Positions 48,994 to 57,701 of a DNA stretch of 64,000 nucleotides are shown here, one piece after another. The notes under the pieces are model-generated. The model was not told where the DNA came from and did not search any database. It saw nothing but the letters and a program-made list of their open reading frames with translations. How positions within the stretch are numbered: the first letter of the stretch is position 1; each line of letters starts with the position of its first letter. This stretch comes from MFD01275-c22 sp963705885 (lineage in GTDB: Bacteria > Actinomycetota > Actinomycetes > JACCUZ01), in contig OY970120.1 in NCBI GenBank assembly GCA_963705885.1, forward strand, positions 1-64,000, read 5' to 3'. Both the position numbers and the translations under genes were made by a program.

Positions 48994-50373
48994 TCAGCGG
49001 GGAGCGATGTTGTGGTTGAGGTGGAAGACGTTCTCCGGGTCGTAGCGGCGCTTGACCTCTGTCAGGCGTCCGTAGTTCGCCGCCCCCAGCGCCGCGACCA
49101 TGCGGTCCGGCTCCGGCTCGGTGAGGAAGTTGAGGTAGACCGCGTCCATCGACCACGGCTTCACGTCGGCACAGGCGTCGCGCACCCACTGCTTCACCGT
49201 GGCGTCGTCGCCCGGGTCCTCCCACAGCCCGAAGGGGTGGACGACCCAGGGCGCCGTACGCCACGGCACCGGGTGGTCCGGGTTGCCACGGGCCATCGCG
49301 CCGCCCTGGGCGAAGAGCAGCTGCTGCGACGGCGAGGGGACCAGCAGGTCGGTGGCCCGGTCGCAGAAGCGGTCGACCGCCTCGTCGGGGAGGCTGCTCA
49401 GGTTCTCGGCCGACCAGTAGACGCGATAGCCCGGCGGGTCGTCGAGGAGGCACTGCAGCTCCGCGTAGGGCATCTCCATGACCAGCTCGCCCTCGTGCCC
49501 GAGCTCGAGCATGGGCCGCATCGCCTCGCGGCCCGCGGCCTCCGGCCCGGCGTAGGTGAGCACGGTCAGGCACGCGAGCTTCCCGACCAGGTGCTCGGGC
49601 ACGAACTGCTCCTCGGGTGCCGTCAGGTACAGCACGCCGCCGCTGAGCTCGTCCGGCCCGGACTCGATGACGTCGCGGAACGCCCGGGTCACGTCCGGGC
49701 CGGCATCCGGGCGCCAGAACAGCAGCGCCACCGTCACCTGCGGCAGCTCGTGGAGGCGGAACGTGAACGACGTGGCCACGCCGAAGTTGCCGCCCCCGCC
49801 GTGCAGCGCCCAGAACAGGTCCGGGTGCTCGCGCTCGCTGGCGGTGACCGCCTCGCCGTCGGCCGTCACGAGGTCGGCGGCGACCAGGTTGTCGCAGGCG
49901 AGGCCGTACGCCCGGTCGAGCCAGCCCGTCCCACCGTTGAGCGTGAAGCCCCCGACGCCGGTGGTCGAGACCCGGCCACCGGTCGTGGCCAGGCCGAACG
50001 GCTCGGTGCCCCGGTCGAGATGGCTCATCGTCGCGCCGCCGCCGACCTGGGCGGTGCGCGCGACCGGGTCCACGGAGACCGCGTTCATCCAGCGCAGGTC
50101 CACGACCATGCCGTCGTGGACGGATCCCATGCCGGCCGCGCTGTGGCCGCCGCCGCGCACCGCGATCTCCAGCCCGAGGTCGCGTGCGGCGCGGATCGCG
50201 GCGGCCACGTCGTCGGGAGTCGCGCACTGCGCGATCACGACGGGTCGCTTGTCGATCGCCCCGTTCCACACGGTGCGGGCCTCGTCGTAGGCGGGGTCGG
50301 CGGCGGTGATGATCGTGCCGGCGAACCCCCTCGCCAGCTCCGACAGCCGGGAGGCGTTGGCGGTCGTGGTCAT
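48994..50373 (-). CDS. FAD-linked oxidase with berberine-bridge-type C-terminus
   Basis: A 459-residue flavoprotein of the PCMH/BBE group. The covalent FAD attachment residues are His77 (VRGGGHSAAG) and Cys160 (AYGLACDNLVAADLV), so bicovalent flavin is expected. The FAD domain also has GGRVSTTGVGGFTLNGGTGW. The berberine-bridge C-terminal motif appears near the end as NYGRLTEVKRRYDPENVFHLNHNI. It oxidises an unknown alcohol, sugar or alkaloid-like substrate with oxygen. ATG 50373 follows GAAGGGGACC. A LuxR-type regulator lies directly upstream on the same strand, and the two are commonly paired. Confidence 0.88.
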   Translation of the reverse strand: MTTTANASRLSELARGFAGTIITAADPAYDEARTVWNGAIDKRPVVIAQCATPDDVAAAIRAARDLGLEIAVRGGGHSAAGMGSVHDGMVVDLRWMNAVSVDPVARTAQVGGGATMSHLDRGTEPFGLATTGGRVSTTGVGGFTLNGGTGWLDRAYGLACDNLVAADLVTADGEAVTASEREHPDLFWALHGGGGNFGVATSFTFRLHELPQVTVALLFWRPDAGPDVTRAFRDVIESGPDELSGGVLYLTAPEEQFVPEHLVGKLACLTVLTYAGPEAAGREAMRPMLELGHEGELVMEMPYAELQCLLDDPPGYRVYWSAENLSSLPDEAVDRFCDRATDLLVPSPSQQLLFAQGGAMARGNPDHPVPWRTAPWVVHPFGLWEDPGDDATVKQWVRDACADVKPWSMDAVYLNFLTEPEPDRMVAALGAANYGRLTEVKRRYDPENVFHLNHNIAPR

Positions 50374-50525
50374 GACTGGTCCCCTTCTCCGAAGGTCTCG
50401 AGAGGGGCCCGCCGGGTGCCGCAGCTCCCGCCGGGCGTCCGGCGGGCCCACGAAGGACGCTAGGCGCGGACGGGAGGCAGCGCATCAGCGCCGACACGTA
50501 GATTCCGGTGGGTCGACACGCAGGG

Positions 50526-52253
50526 TCAGTCCGTGCCCGGCCCCGACGCGTAGGAGGCGAGGACGGCTCGCCCGGTTCGCCCGCGGGTGCCGAGCTTGTC
50601 GTAGATGTTCGACAGGTGCCGCTCCACGGTGCGGACGCTGAGCACCAGCTCGGCGGCGATCTCCTGGTTGCTCAGGCCGCGGGCGGCGAGACGGACGATC
50701 TCCATCTCCCGCGGGGTCAGCCCGGCGGGGTTGGTGCCGGCGCCCTCGACCGTCGAGCCGGTGAGCCGGCCCAGCACGGCCGCGGCGTGCATGGCGTCAC
50801 GGGCCGCGCCCAGCGCCCGGAGCGCGGTCCACGAGGCGCGCGCCTGCTCCTGCGCCGGCTGGGGGCGCTCGAGCTCGGACAGGCTGCGCGCGAGGTCGAG
50901 GCGCGTGCGGGCCACCTCGAAGCGCGCACCGCTGCGCTCGAAACCGGCGAGGGCGTCCTCGAAGCACCGGCGCGCCGCGTCGTGGTCGCCGGCGGCGACT
51001 GCGAGCCAGCCCTGGGCGCGCGCTGCTGCCGCGACGAGCGGGTCGGTCCGCACGTCCCGCGCCACCGACTGCAGGTCGCGGGTGGCCGCCTCGGCCGCCG
51101 GCCGGTCCCCGAGCGCAAGTCTCGCCTGCGCGAGCAGCTCCAGCGCGTCGGCCCGGACCAGCTGTCCCGGGTGCGCGACCCGACGCAGGAACTGCTCGGC
51201 GAACTCGGCGGCAGCCACGGGGTCGCCGCGGTCGAGCGCGATCTGGGACCTCGCCAGCAGCGCGAGGTCGCCGGCGAGAAGGCGGAACGGCGGCGACTCC
51301 GCCCGGACGAGGAACGCCTCCGCCTCGGCGTCGCGTCCCTGCCGCCAGCGCAGCAGGGCCAGCTTGACCAGCCCCTCGGACGCCGCTGCGGGCCGCGCCG
51401 ACAGCGCCTTGACCGCTGCGAGGAGCTCGACCTCGGCGGCGCGCCAGTCGCCCTGCCACACGAGGACGCCGGCGTAGTGGATCCGGCAGAAGGAGAACAG
51501 CGTCTGGTGCGACCACCGCTGGCCGATCTCCTGCGCCCGCTTGCACCACTGCCCTGCCCGGCCGTAGTCGCGCACCTGCTCGCACGCGGCGATGAGGCAG
51601 CAGCAGGTGGTGGCGGCCGCGCCGATGCCGTCCATGTCACCGGCCACGGCAGCGACGGTCGCCTCGTCGAGCAGGGCCATGCCCTCCTTGACCCGGCCCT
51701 GGCTGACCCAGGCCAACCCCTGGTAGGCGATCGCCGACATCTCCAGGTCCTGGTCGCCCAGGGAGCGTCCGAGCGCGCCCGCCTGTTCCGCGTACGCCTC
51801 GGTCGCCGGGCCGTCGTGGTCGGCGAAGAAGGCCATGTCGGCCTCCAGCAGCACCAGCCAGCCGAGCTCGGGCACCGGGTCGACGCCGTCGAGCAGACGG
51901 TGCGCGCGCCGGACCCAGCCGTCGGCGACGGCACGCTCCCCCTCGAGGTAGTGGTCCCAGGCCAGGTCACCGGCGACCCGGGCGGCGCCGCGGGGGTCGT
52001 CCGCGTCCCGGAACAGCCGGTAGGCGCGGACCCGCGCGGCGATGGCGGCGGGACCGTCCTCCAGCCAGTAGCAGGCGGTCCCGATGCCCTCGTACGCCTC
52101 GGGTGTCCCGCGCTCGCTCGCGGCGGCCTCGAACGCGCGGCGGGCGTCGGCCCAGCGCAGCTCCCCCAGCGCGACGCCTCCGGCGGCGAGCAGGTCGACC
52201 GGGCTCACGGCGGCCACGAACCGACTGTAGGGCCGAACGGGCCGCCGGGTCAT
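50526..52253 (-). CDS. LuxR-family regulator with TPR-like N-terminus
   Basis: A 575-residue protein. The C-terminal ~65 residues are a LuxR helix-turn-helix: LTPREMEIVRLAARGLSNQE then LVLSVRTVERHLSNIYDKL. The long N-terminal part is Ala/Arg-rich paired helices resembling tetratricopeptide repeats (for example YEGIGTACYWLEDGPAAIAARVRAYRLF). No ATPase Walker motif is present, so it is not a full LAL regulator. It probably controls the downstream oxidase gene. ATG 52253 or GTG codons at 52217 and 52208 could be the start. Confidence 0.82.
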   Translation of the reverse strand: MTRRPVRPYSRFVAAVSPVDLLAAGGVALGELRWADARRAFEAAASERGTPEAYEGIGTACYWLEDGPAAIAARVRAYRLFRDADDPRGAARVAGDLAWDHYLEGERAVADGWVRRAHRLLDGVDPVPELGWLVLLEADMAFFADHDGPATEAYAEQAGALGRSLGDQDLEMSAIAYQGLAWVSQGRVKEGMALLDEATVAAVAGDMDGIGAAATTCCCLIAACEQVRDYGRAGQWCKRAQEIGQRWSHQTLFSFCRIHYAGVLVWQGDWRAAEVELLAAVKALSARPAAASEGLVKLALLRWRQGRDAEAEAFLVRAESPPFRLLAGDLALLARSQIALDRGDPVAAAEFAEQFLRRVAHPGQLVRADALELLAQARLALGDRPAAEAATRDLQSVARDVRTDPLVAAAARAQGWLAVAAGDHDAARRCFEDALAGFERSGARFEVARTRLDLARSLSELERPQPAQEQARASWTALRALGAARDAMHAAAVLGRLTGSTVEGAGTNPAGLTPREMEIVRLAARGLSNQEIAAELVLSVRTVERHLSNIYDKLGTRGRTGRAVLASYASGPGTD

Positions 52254-52303
52254 GCCTCCCCGCAGAGCCCACGAGCCGTGGTCGCGATGTCCCCCGCAGT
52301 GCC

Positions 52304-55255
52304 CTACCCGGACGCCTCCGGCGAGGGGGTCGGCGTGGGCGACGGCGACGAGGTCGTGCCGCCCGCGCGTTGGGCGGCGACCGCGCGGTCGATGGCGTCA
52401 CGCAGGTCGTCCTGGGCCTGGCCGTACGCCGTGAAGTCGCCGGCTGCCAGCGCCCGCTGGGCCGCCTCGATCGCGGCCTGCGCGTCGGCCAGCGCCTGGG
52501 TCAGCGCGGCGTTCTGGTCGGCGCCCCCCGGCTCGGTCGGCTCGGGGTCGGTCGGCCCCGGCTCGGCCGGCGGTGTGTCGACCCCGCCCTGGTCGGCGAA
52601 GAGGACGTCGAGGGCCTCCTCCAGCGTGTCCTCGAACGCGTTCTCGTTGCCGAAGGACACCAGCACCTTGCGCAGCAGCGGGAACGACGTCGAGGCGTCG
52701 GCCTGGATGTAGAGCGGCTCGACGTAGAGCAGGCCGCCGCCGACCGGCAGCGTGAGCAGGTTGCCGTAGCGCACCGTCGTGCCGCGCTTGAGGATGTTGA
52801 TCTCCTCGGCGATCTGGTCGTCGGACTCCAGGGCGTTCTGCACCTGCGACGGGCCGTTGATCTGCAGCGACCGTGGCAGCTCGAGGATCCGGAACTGGCC
52901 GTAGTCCTCCCCCGGGTCGGCGTTCACCGCGATGAAGGCCGCGAGGTTGTTGCGGTCACCGGTCGGCACGTAGGTCGAGGTGAGCGAGAAGGCCGGCGCG
53001 TCCTGCCCGGGCATCTTCAGGGTCAGGTAGTAGGGCGGCTGCAGGCCGGCGTCGGCGCGCGTCGGGTCGACGGGCACCCGCCAGAAGTCCGAGCCGCTGT
53101 AGAAGGTGCGGGGGTCGCTCACGTGGTAGTTGGAGAGCAGCGTCCGCTGCACCTTGAACAGGTCCTCGGGGTAGCGCAGGTGCAACATCAGCTCGTCGCT
53201 GATCTGGTCGCGGCTCTCGACCGTGCCGGGGAACGCCTTGCGCCAGGTCTTGAGGACCGGGTCCTCGGTGTCCCACTCGTAGAGCGTCACCGTGCCGTCG
53301 TAGGCGTCGACGGTGGCCTTGACCGAGTTGCGGATGTAGTTGACCCGCTCGATGGGCGCGACGATCGCTCCGGGCGCGGTCCGCGAGTCGGCCGTCGCCT
53401 CGTCCAGCGTGCTGCGCGTGGAGTAGGGGTAGCCGTTGCTCGTCGTGTAGCCGTCGACCACCCACTGGATCTTCCCGTCCGCGACGACCGGGTAGGCGTC
53501 GCCGTCGAGGGTCAGCCAGGGAGCGACCTTCTCGACGCGCTCCTTCGGGTCGCGCACGAAGAGGATCTTCGACTCGGAGTTGATGCGGTCGGACAGCAGG
53601 AGGTTGGCCTCCTGGTACTTCGTGGCGAACATCAGCTTGTTGAACAGCGAGTCGATCGGCACGCCGCCGGCACCCTGGTAGGTGTTGTTCTGCACGCCCG
53701 AGGAGGTGTCGTCGGCCGGGAAGTCGAGCTCGCGCGACGGCGTGCCCTTGGGCCCCCCGACGATGCTGTAGGTCGGGCTCTCCTCGCCGAAGTAGATGCG
53801 CGGCTGGAACCCGTTGATCTTGCCCTGCGGCGGGATGTCGGAGGAGACGAAGGACGGACGGCCGCCGTCGGTGGTCGTCTCGCCCAGCGCGGCGACGAAG
53901 CCGAAGCCGTGGGTGTAGACGGTGTGGTCGTTGACCCAGTTGCGCTGCTGCGACGGCAGGCCGGTCAGGCTGACCTCGCGCACGGCGGCCACGACGTCGC
54001 GGCGGGTGCCGTCGATCGTGTAGCGGTCGACGTCGAGCGAGTCGGGGAAGTCGTAGTAGGGCCGGAACTGCTGGAGGTTCTTGTAGGTCGGGCTCAGCAG
54101 CGCCGGGTCGAGCAGCCGGATGTTGGCGGTGGTGTCGGAGTCGGCGCGCAGCTCCTCCGGGGTCGCCGTCGTCTTGGCGCTGTAGTCCGTGATCTCGACC
54201 TTGTCGTCATCGATGCCGTAGGCCGCGCGCGTGGCCTCGATGTTCCGCTCGATGTAGGGCGCCTCCTTGTCCGCCTCGTTCGGCGTGACCTGGAAGCGCT
54301 GCACGAGCGCCGGGTAGATGCCGCCGATGAGCAGGGCGGACAGCAGGAGCAGGCCGACCCCGATGCCCGGGAGCAACCACGTGCGGCGCACGATGTTGGC
54401 GAAGAACAGCACGGCGCACATCAGCGAGATGATCGCGAGGATCAGCCGGCCCTGGAGCACCGCGTTGACGTCGGTGTAGTTGAGCCCGGTGAAGTCGGCG
54501 CGGCCGATGCGGTGCTCGTTGACCGCCAGCGAGTAGCGGTCGAGCCAGTAGCCGACGGCACGAAGCAGCACGAACGTCCCGAGCAGCACCGACAGGTGCA
54601 CCCGCGCGGCGGGGGTCGCCCGCTCCCCCAGCAGCGCCTGCAGCCGCAGCCCTCCGTAGAGGTAGTGCGTCACGGCCGCGGCGATGATGCTCACGACGAC
54701 GGTGGCGAACGCGAAGCCGAGCACGAACCGGTAGAACGGCAGGTCGAAGGCGAAGAACGAGATGTCCTTGCCGAACTGCACGTCCTTCTCGCCGAAGTCC
54801 ACGCCGTTGCGCCACTGGACGTAGGTCCTCCAGCGGCCCGACGCGGTCGACCCGGCGATGAGCCCCAGCAGGGTGACGAGGCCGATGAGGATCCACCGCT
54901 TGTAGGGGTCGATCGCCATCCGGTAGCGGTCGAGCTCCTGCTGGCCCGGGATCATCGCCTGGTAGGCCGGGCGGGTGCGGTAGGCGACGACGAAGTTGAC
55001 CGAGACACCCGCCGCGAACAGCAGGCCGAAGACCACGAACAGCAGGGCCCTGGCGCCGATGATGCGGGTGAACACCGACTCGAAGCCGACCGAGCGGAAC
55101 CACAGCAGGTCGGTGTAGAAGCCGGTGAAGATGCTGAACAGGATCAGCAGCACGCCGAGGATGACCAGCGTCGGCAGCAGCGCACGGTTGCGTCGGCGCG
55201 GAGGCCCCGCCGGTCGTCGGGGCGGCCCTGCCGTGCCCGGCATGTCGAAGGTCAC
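52304..55255 (-). CDS. UPF0182 family membrane protein
   Basis: A 983-residue protein. Seven or so membrane helices lie in the first ~330 residues (LLPTLVILGVLLILFSIFTG, ARALLFVVFGLLFAAGVSV and others), followed by a large extracytoplasmic domain of about 560 residues rich in Asn/Asp/Tyr. A Pro/Glu-rich linker (about 895-915), an Ala-rich helix and a short Ser/Pro/Thr tail close it. The family is conserved across Actinomycetota with no assigned function. It starts at GTG 55255, or ATG 55243. Next to the divergent PPA1309-type and convergent PDZ genes this is a familiar actinobacterial gene order. Confidence 0.92.
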   Translation of the reverse strand: MTFDMPGTAGPPRRPAGPPRRRNRALLPTLVILGVLLILFSIFTGFYTDLLWFRSVGFESVFTRIIGARALLFVVFGLLFAAGVSVNFVVAYRTRPAYQAMIPGQQELDRYRMAIDPYKRWILIGLVTLLGLIAGSTASGRWRTYVQWRNGVDFGEKDVQFGKDISFFAFDLPFYRFVLGFAFATVVVSIIAAAVTHYLYGGLRLQALLGERATPAARVHLSVLLGTFVLLRAVGYWLDRYSLAVNEHRIGRADFTGLNYTDVNAVLQGRLILAIISLMCAVLFFANIVRRTWLLPGIGVGLLLLSALLIGGIYPALVQRFQVTPNEADKEAPYIERNIEATRAAYGIDDDKVEITDYSAKTTATPEELRADSDTTANIRLLDPALLSPTYKNLQQFRPYYDFPDSLDVDRYTIDGTRRDVVAAVREVSLTGLPSQQRNWVNDHTVYTHGFGFVAALGETTTDGGRPSFVSSDIPPQGKINGFQPRIYFGEESPTYSIVGGPKGTPSRELDFPADDTSSGVQNNTYQGAGGVPIDSLFNKLMFATKYQEANLLLSDRINSESKILFVRDPKERVEKVAPWLTLDGDAYPVVADGKIQWVVDGYTTSNGYPYSTRSTLDEATADSRTAPGAIVAPIERVNYIRNSVKATVDAYDGTVTLYEWDTEDPVLKTWRKAFPGTVESRDQISDELMLHLRYPEDLFKVQRTLLSNYHVSDPRTFYSGSDFWRVPVDPTRADAGLQPPYYLTLKMPGQDAPAFSLTSTYVPTGDRNNLAAFIAVNADPGEDYGQFRILELPRSLQINGPSQVQNALESDDQIAEEINILKRGTTVRYGNLLTLPVGGGLLYVEPLYIQADASTSFPLLRKVLVSFGNENAFEDTLEEALDVLFADQGGVDTPPAEPGPTDPEPTEPGGADQNAALTQALADAQAAIEAAQRALAAGDFTAYGQAQDDLRDAIDRAVAAQRAGGTTSSPSPTPTPSPEASG

Positions 55256-55385
55256 TCACGGTCCGTTCGTCAGGCCGCCGCAGACAGGCGCCGGGGCACC
55301 CGCGCACGAGGGCGTCGTGCGACCAACGTACCGACCCGCGGGGGCAGTTCCCACAGCCGCGTCCGCTCGCGGGAGGATCGGCGCC

Positions 55386-55913
55386 GTGACCGCTCCCCCG
55401 AACCACCGCCTCGACCGCCTGACGCTGGACATCGAGGGCCATGCCGCGGCGGCCGGCTGGGACCAGCCGCCCCACCTGTTCGCCCTGGTCGAGACCGCCG
55501 ACCTGCTGCGCCGGGAGCCCCAGCTCGCGGCCGAGCTGGGTCTGGTCGAGGGCGAGCCAGGCGGCCTGACGCCCGTCGACCAGGGCGACCTGCCCGAGCA
55601 CTCCTCCCTCGACGAGCTGCTCGCCGGCATCACCTGGCCGGCCGAGGTGCTCGGCGCGGCGATCACGGTGGAGCGGCTCATGGTTCCGCCGGCGGTCGAG
55701 AGCGACATGCCCCAGGACGAGGGCGAGGCGCTGCGGTGGCTGGGCGAGCACCCCGACCGGCAGGAGGTGCGCCTCGTGGTGGCCGTCCTGCGCGACGGCT
55801 CGCGCAGCGCCGCGCTGCGCATGCGGGCCCACGACGACGAGACCTCGGTGCTGACAGGTCAGGACCTCGTGCCCGGCCTCGCCGACGCGCTCGCCGAGAC
55901 GCTCGCCGACTGA
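55386..55913 (+). CDS. PPA1309-family protein
   Basis: A 175-residue soluble protein. It reads LTLDIEGHAAAAGWDQPPHLFALV, then EHSSLDELLAGITWPAEVLGAAITVERLM and LRWLGEHPDRQEVRLVVAVLRDGSRSAALRMR. These segments identify the actinobacterial PPA1309-type family, whose function is unknown. It is consistently found between UPF0182 and PDZ/Lon-like protease genes, as here. GTG 55386 is taken as start. Its end is 4 bases from the end of the convergent PDZ gene. Confidence 0.85.
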   Translation: MTAPPNHRLDRLTLDIEGHAAAAGWDQPPHLFALVETADLLRREPQLAAELGLVEGEPGGLTPVDQGDLPEHSSLDELLAGITWPAEVLGAAITVERLMVPPAVESDMPQDEGEALRWLGEHPDRQEVRLVVAVLRDGSRSAALRMRAHDDETSVLTGQDLVPGLADALAETLAD

Positions 55914-55917
55914 ACGA

Positions 55918-56955
55918 TCAGCAGCCCGGGACCCGCGGCCGGCCCTCGCGGAGCTGGTCGAGCGCGGTCACCGTGGACGTGAGGGTCCGCGCCTTCACCA
56001 GCCGCAGCCCGTCGGGCTGGTTGCGCAGAGCCTCTGCGCAGTTCCCCGGCGGCACCAGGAACACGGTGGCCCCTGCCTTGCGCGCACCGATCATCTTCTG
56101 CGTGATGCCGCCGATCGTGCCGACGTGCCCGGCGTCGTCGATCGTGCCCGTGCCGGCGACGTGCGCGCCGTCGGTCAGCGAGCCCGGTGTCAGCTTCTCC
56201 ACGATGCCGAGGGCGAACATCAGCCCGGCGCTGGGACCACCGACGTCCTGCAGCGAGATCTCGACGGTGAAGGGGTAGTCGGCGTCGTCCCGGGTCGTGA
56301 TGCCGACGATGGCGCGCCCGTCCTCGGCGGCCTTCGTCCTGATCGTCGCCGGCACCCGCCGGCCGTCGCGGTCCACGACGATCGTCACCCGGTCGCCCGG
56401 CTCGCGGGAGGTGATCAGCTCGCGCAGCTCCGCGCCGCCGGCGACCTGCTGGCCGTCGACCTCGAGGATCTCGTCGCCCGTGCGCAGCTTGCCGCGGGAC
56501 GGGGACGCCTGGTCGACGTCCTGGACCAGGAGCCGCGTCGTGACCGGGATGCCGAGGTGGCGCAGCGCGGCGGTCGTCGCGTTCTCCTGCGAGTCGCGCA
56601 TCTCGGTCGCACTCTGCTCCTCGATCTCCTTCGCCGACTCCCCGGCGGGGTAGACCTGCTCCTCGGGCACCACGGCGACGGCGTCGTCGACCCACCCGCG
56701 CAGCGCCGTGACGAGGTCGAGGCGCTGCCGCGGGCCGCCGAGCACCGACACGGTCGTGAGGTCGAGGTTGCCCGTGTCCGGGTAGGTGGTGCGGCCCTCG
56801 ATGCGGATCAGCTCGGTCTTGCCGACCGAGCCCAGCGTGTTGGTGACCGGACCGGGGTTGAGGGCGACGTACGGCACGGGCAGCAGGGCGGCCACGGCGG
56901 ACAGCAGCACGACGAGGAAGCCGGCGACGGCGAGGGTGAGGGTCCGGCGGGTCAC
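55918..56955 (-). CDS. PDZ-domain Lon-like serine protease (YlbL type)
   Basis: A 345-residue membrane-anchored protease. One N-terminal helix (LAVAGFLVVLLSAVAALLPVP, about residues 8-28) is followed by a PDZ domain (about 140-205: KLRTGDEILEVDGQQVAGGAELREL) and a Lon-type protease domain. The catalytic dyad is Ser242 (GGPSAGLMFALG) and Lys287 (GITQKMIGARKAG). No AAA+ domain is present, which separates this group from true Lon. The protease should face the outside. ATG 56955 is the start. Confidence 0.9.
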   Translation of the reverse strand: MTRRTLTLAVAGFLVVLLSAVAALLPVPYVALNPGPVTNTLGSVGKTELIRIEGRTTYPDTGNLDLTTVSVLGGPRQRLDLVTALRGWVDDAVAVVPEEQVYPAGESAKEIEEQSATEMRDSQENATTAALRHLGIPVTTRLLVQDVDQASPSRGKLRTGDEILEVDGQQVAGGAELRELITSREPGDRVTIVVDRDGRRVPATIRTKAAEDGRAIVGITTRDDADYPFTVEISLQDVGGPSAGLMFALGIVEKLTPGSLTDGAHVAGTGTIDDAGHVGTIGGITQKMIGARKAGATVFLVPPGNCAEALRNQPDGLRLVKARTLTSTVTALDQLREGRPRVPGC

Positions 56956-56997
56956 GACGGGAAGCCTACGAGAGCACGGCGCGGGGTGCCGTCGCCG

Positions 56998-57165
56998 TCA
57001 GGCGGCGTCGTCGCGGTGACTGTCGAAGGCGTCGCGGAAGCGCCGGTGCGCCTCCACGGTCTCGTGGGTGTCGGCGCGCGACGGCGTGCGGCTCGCCCAG
57101 GCCACCCACAGCAGCGCCAGCACCAGGGCGGCGAGGGGAATGGTCAACCAGACGAGCGCGGACAT
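56998..57165 (-). CDS. Small single-helix membrane protein
   Basis: A 55-residue protein: MSALVWLTIPLAALVLALLW forms one membrane helix, followed by a charged cytosolic tail (RTPSRADTHETVEAHRRFRD). Small proteins like this accompany PDZ-protease and moaE genes in many actinomycetes, and their role is unknown. GGTCCCG precedes the ATG at 57165. It is 42 bases upstream of the PDZ gene on the same strand, so they may be co-transcribed. Confidence 0.7.
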   Translation of the reverse strand: MSALVWLTIPLAALVLALLWVAWASRTPSRADTHETVEAHRRFRDAFDSHRDDAA

Positions 57166-57262
57166 CGGGACCTCGGGGACGGTGGTGCAGGGGGGACGCG
57201 TCCAGGATATCCGCGCGAGCCCGCGTCGGCGGCCCGCACCGCCGCAGTCGCCGGCGGGAACC

Positions 57263-57701
57263 TCAGGGCAGCCCGACCCACTCCTGCTCGCCGTCCGGTG
57301 AACGTCTGGTGCTTCCAGATCGGCACCCGCGCCTTGAGCTCGTCGATGAGCGCGCGGCAGGCGTCGAAGGCCTCCCCGCGGTGCGGGCAGGACGCGCCGA
57401 CGACGACGGCCAGGTCTCCGACGTCGAGGTCCCCGACCCGGTGCACCGCCGCGAGGGCGAGCAAGGGCCGACCGGCCGCGACCTCCTCGGCGACGGACCG
57501 CAGCTCGTCGAGCGCCGACGGGTGGGCCGAGTAGCCGAGCGAGGTCACACCGCGGCCGTCGTCCTCGGAGCGCACGGTCCCGACGAAGAGCGCGACGCCG
57601 CCGGCCGCCGGGTCCCTGACGGCTGCGAACACCTCGTCGACGCTCAGGGGGGTGTCCCGGACCTCGAGCAGCCGGATCACGTCGCTGTGGGTCCCGGTCA
57701 T
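57263..57701 (-). CDS. moaE: Molybdopterin synthase large subunit MoaE, frameshifted near the end
   Basis: About 145 residues when repaired. Conserved MoaE features are GGVALFVGTVRSEDDGRGV, a catalytic-region HRGEAFDACRALIDELKARVPIWKHQ and the surrounding VHRVGDLDVGD. MoaE joins sulphur from MoaD to precursor Z to make molybdopterin. After WKHQTFT an extra base (in 57,291-57,303) shifts the frame into a long Arg/Pro-rich tail ending at 57,144. Removing it gives DGEQEWVGLP and a stop at 57,263-57,265, the normal MoaE end. ATG 57701 overlaps the stop of the next-upstream SDR gene. Confidence 0.8.

Noticed and set aside
52103..56278. Open frame of nearly 1,400 codons on the plus strand
   Set aside because: It is the antisense of the UPF0182 and neighbouring genes and has no domain character; it arises from strong GC bias.
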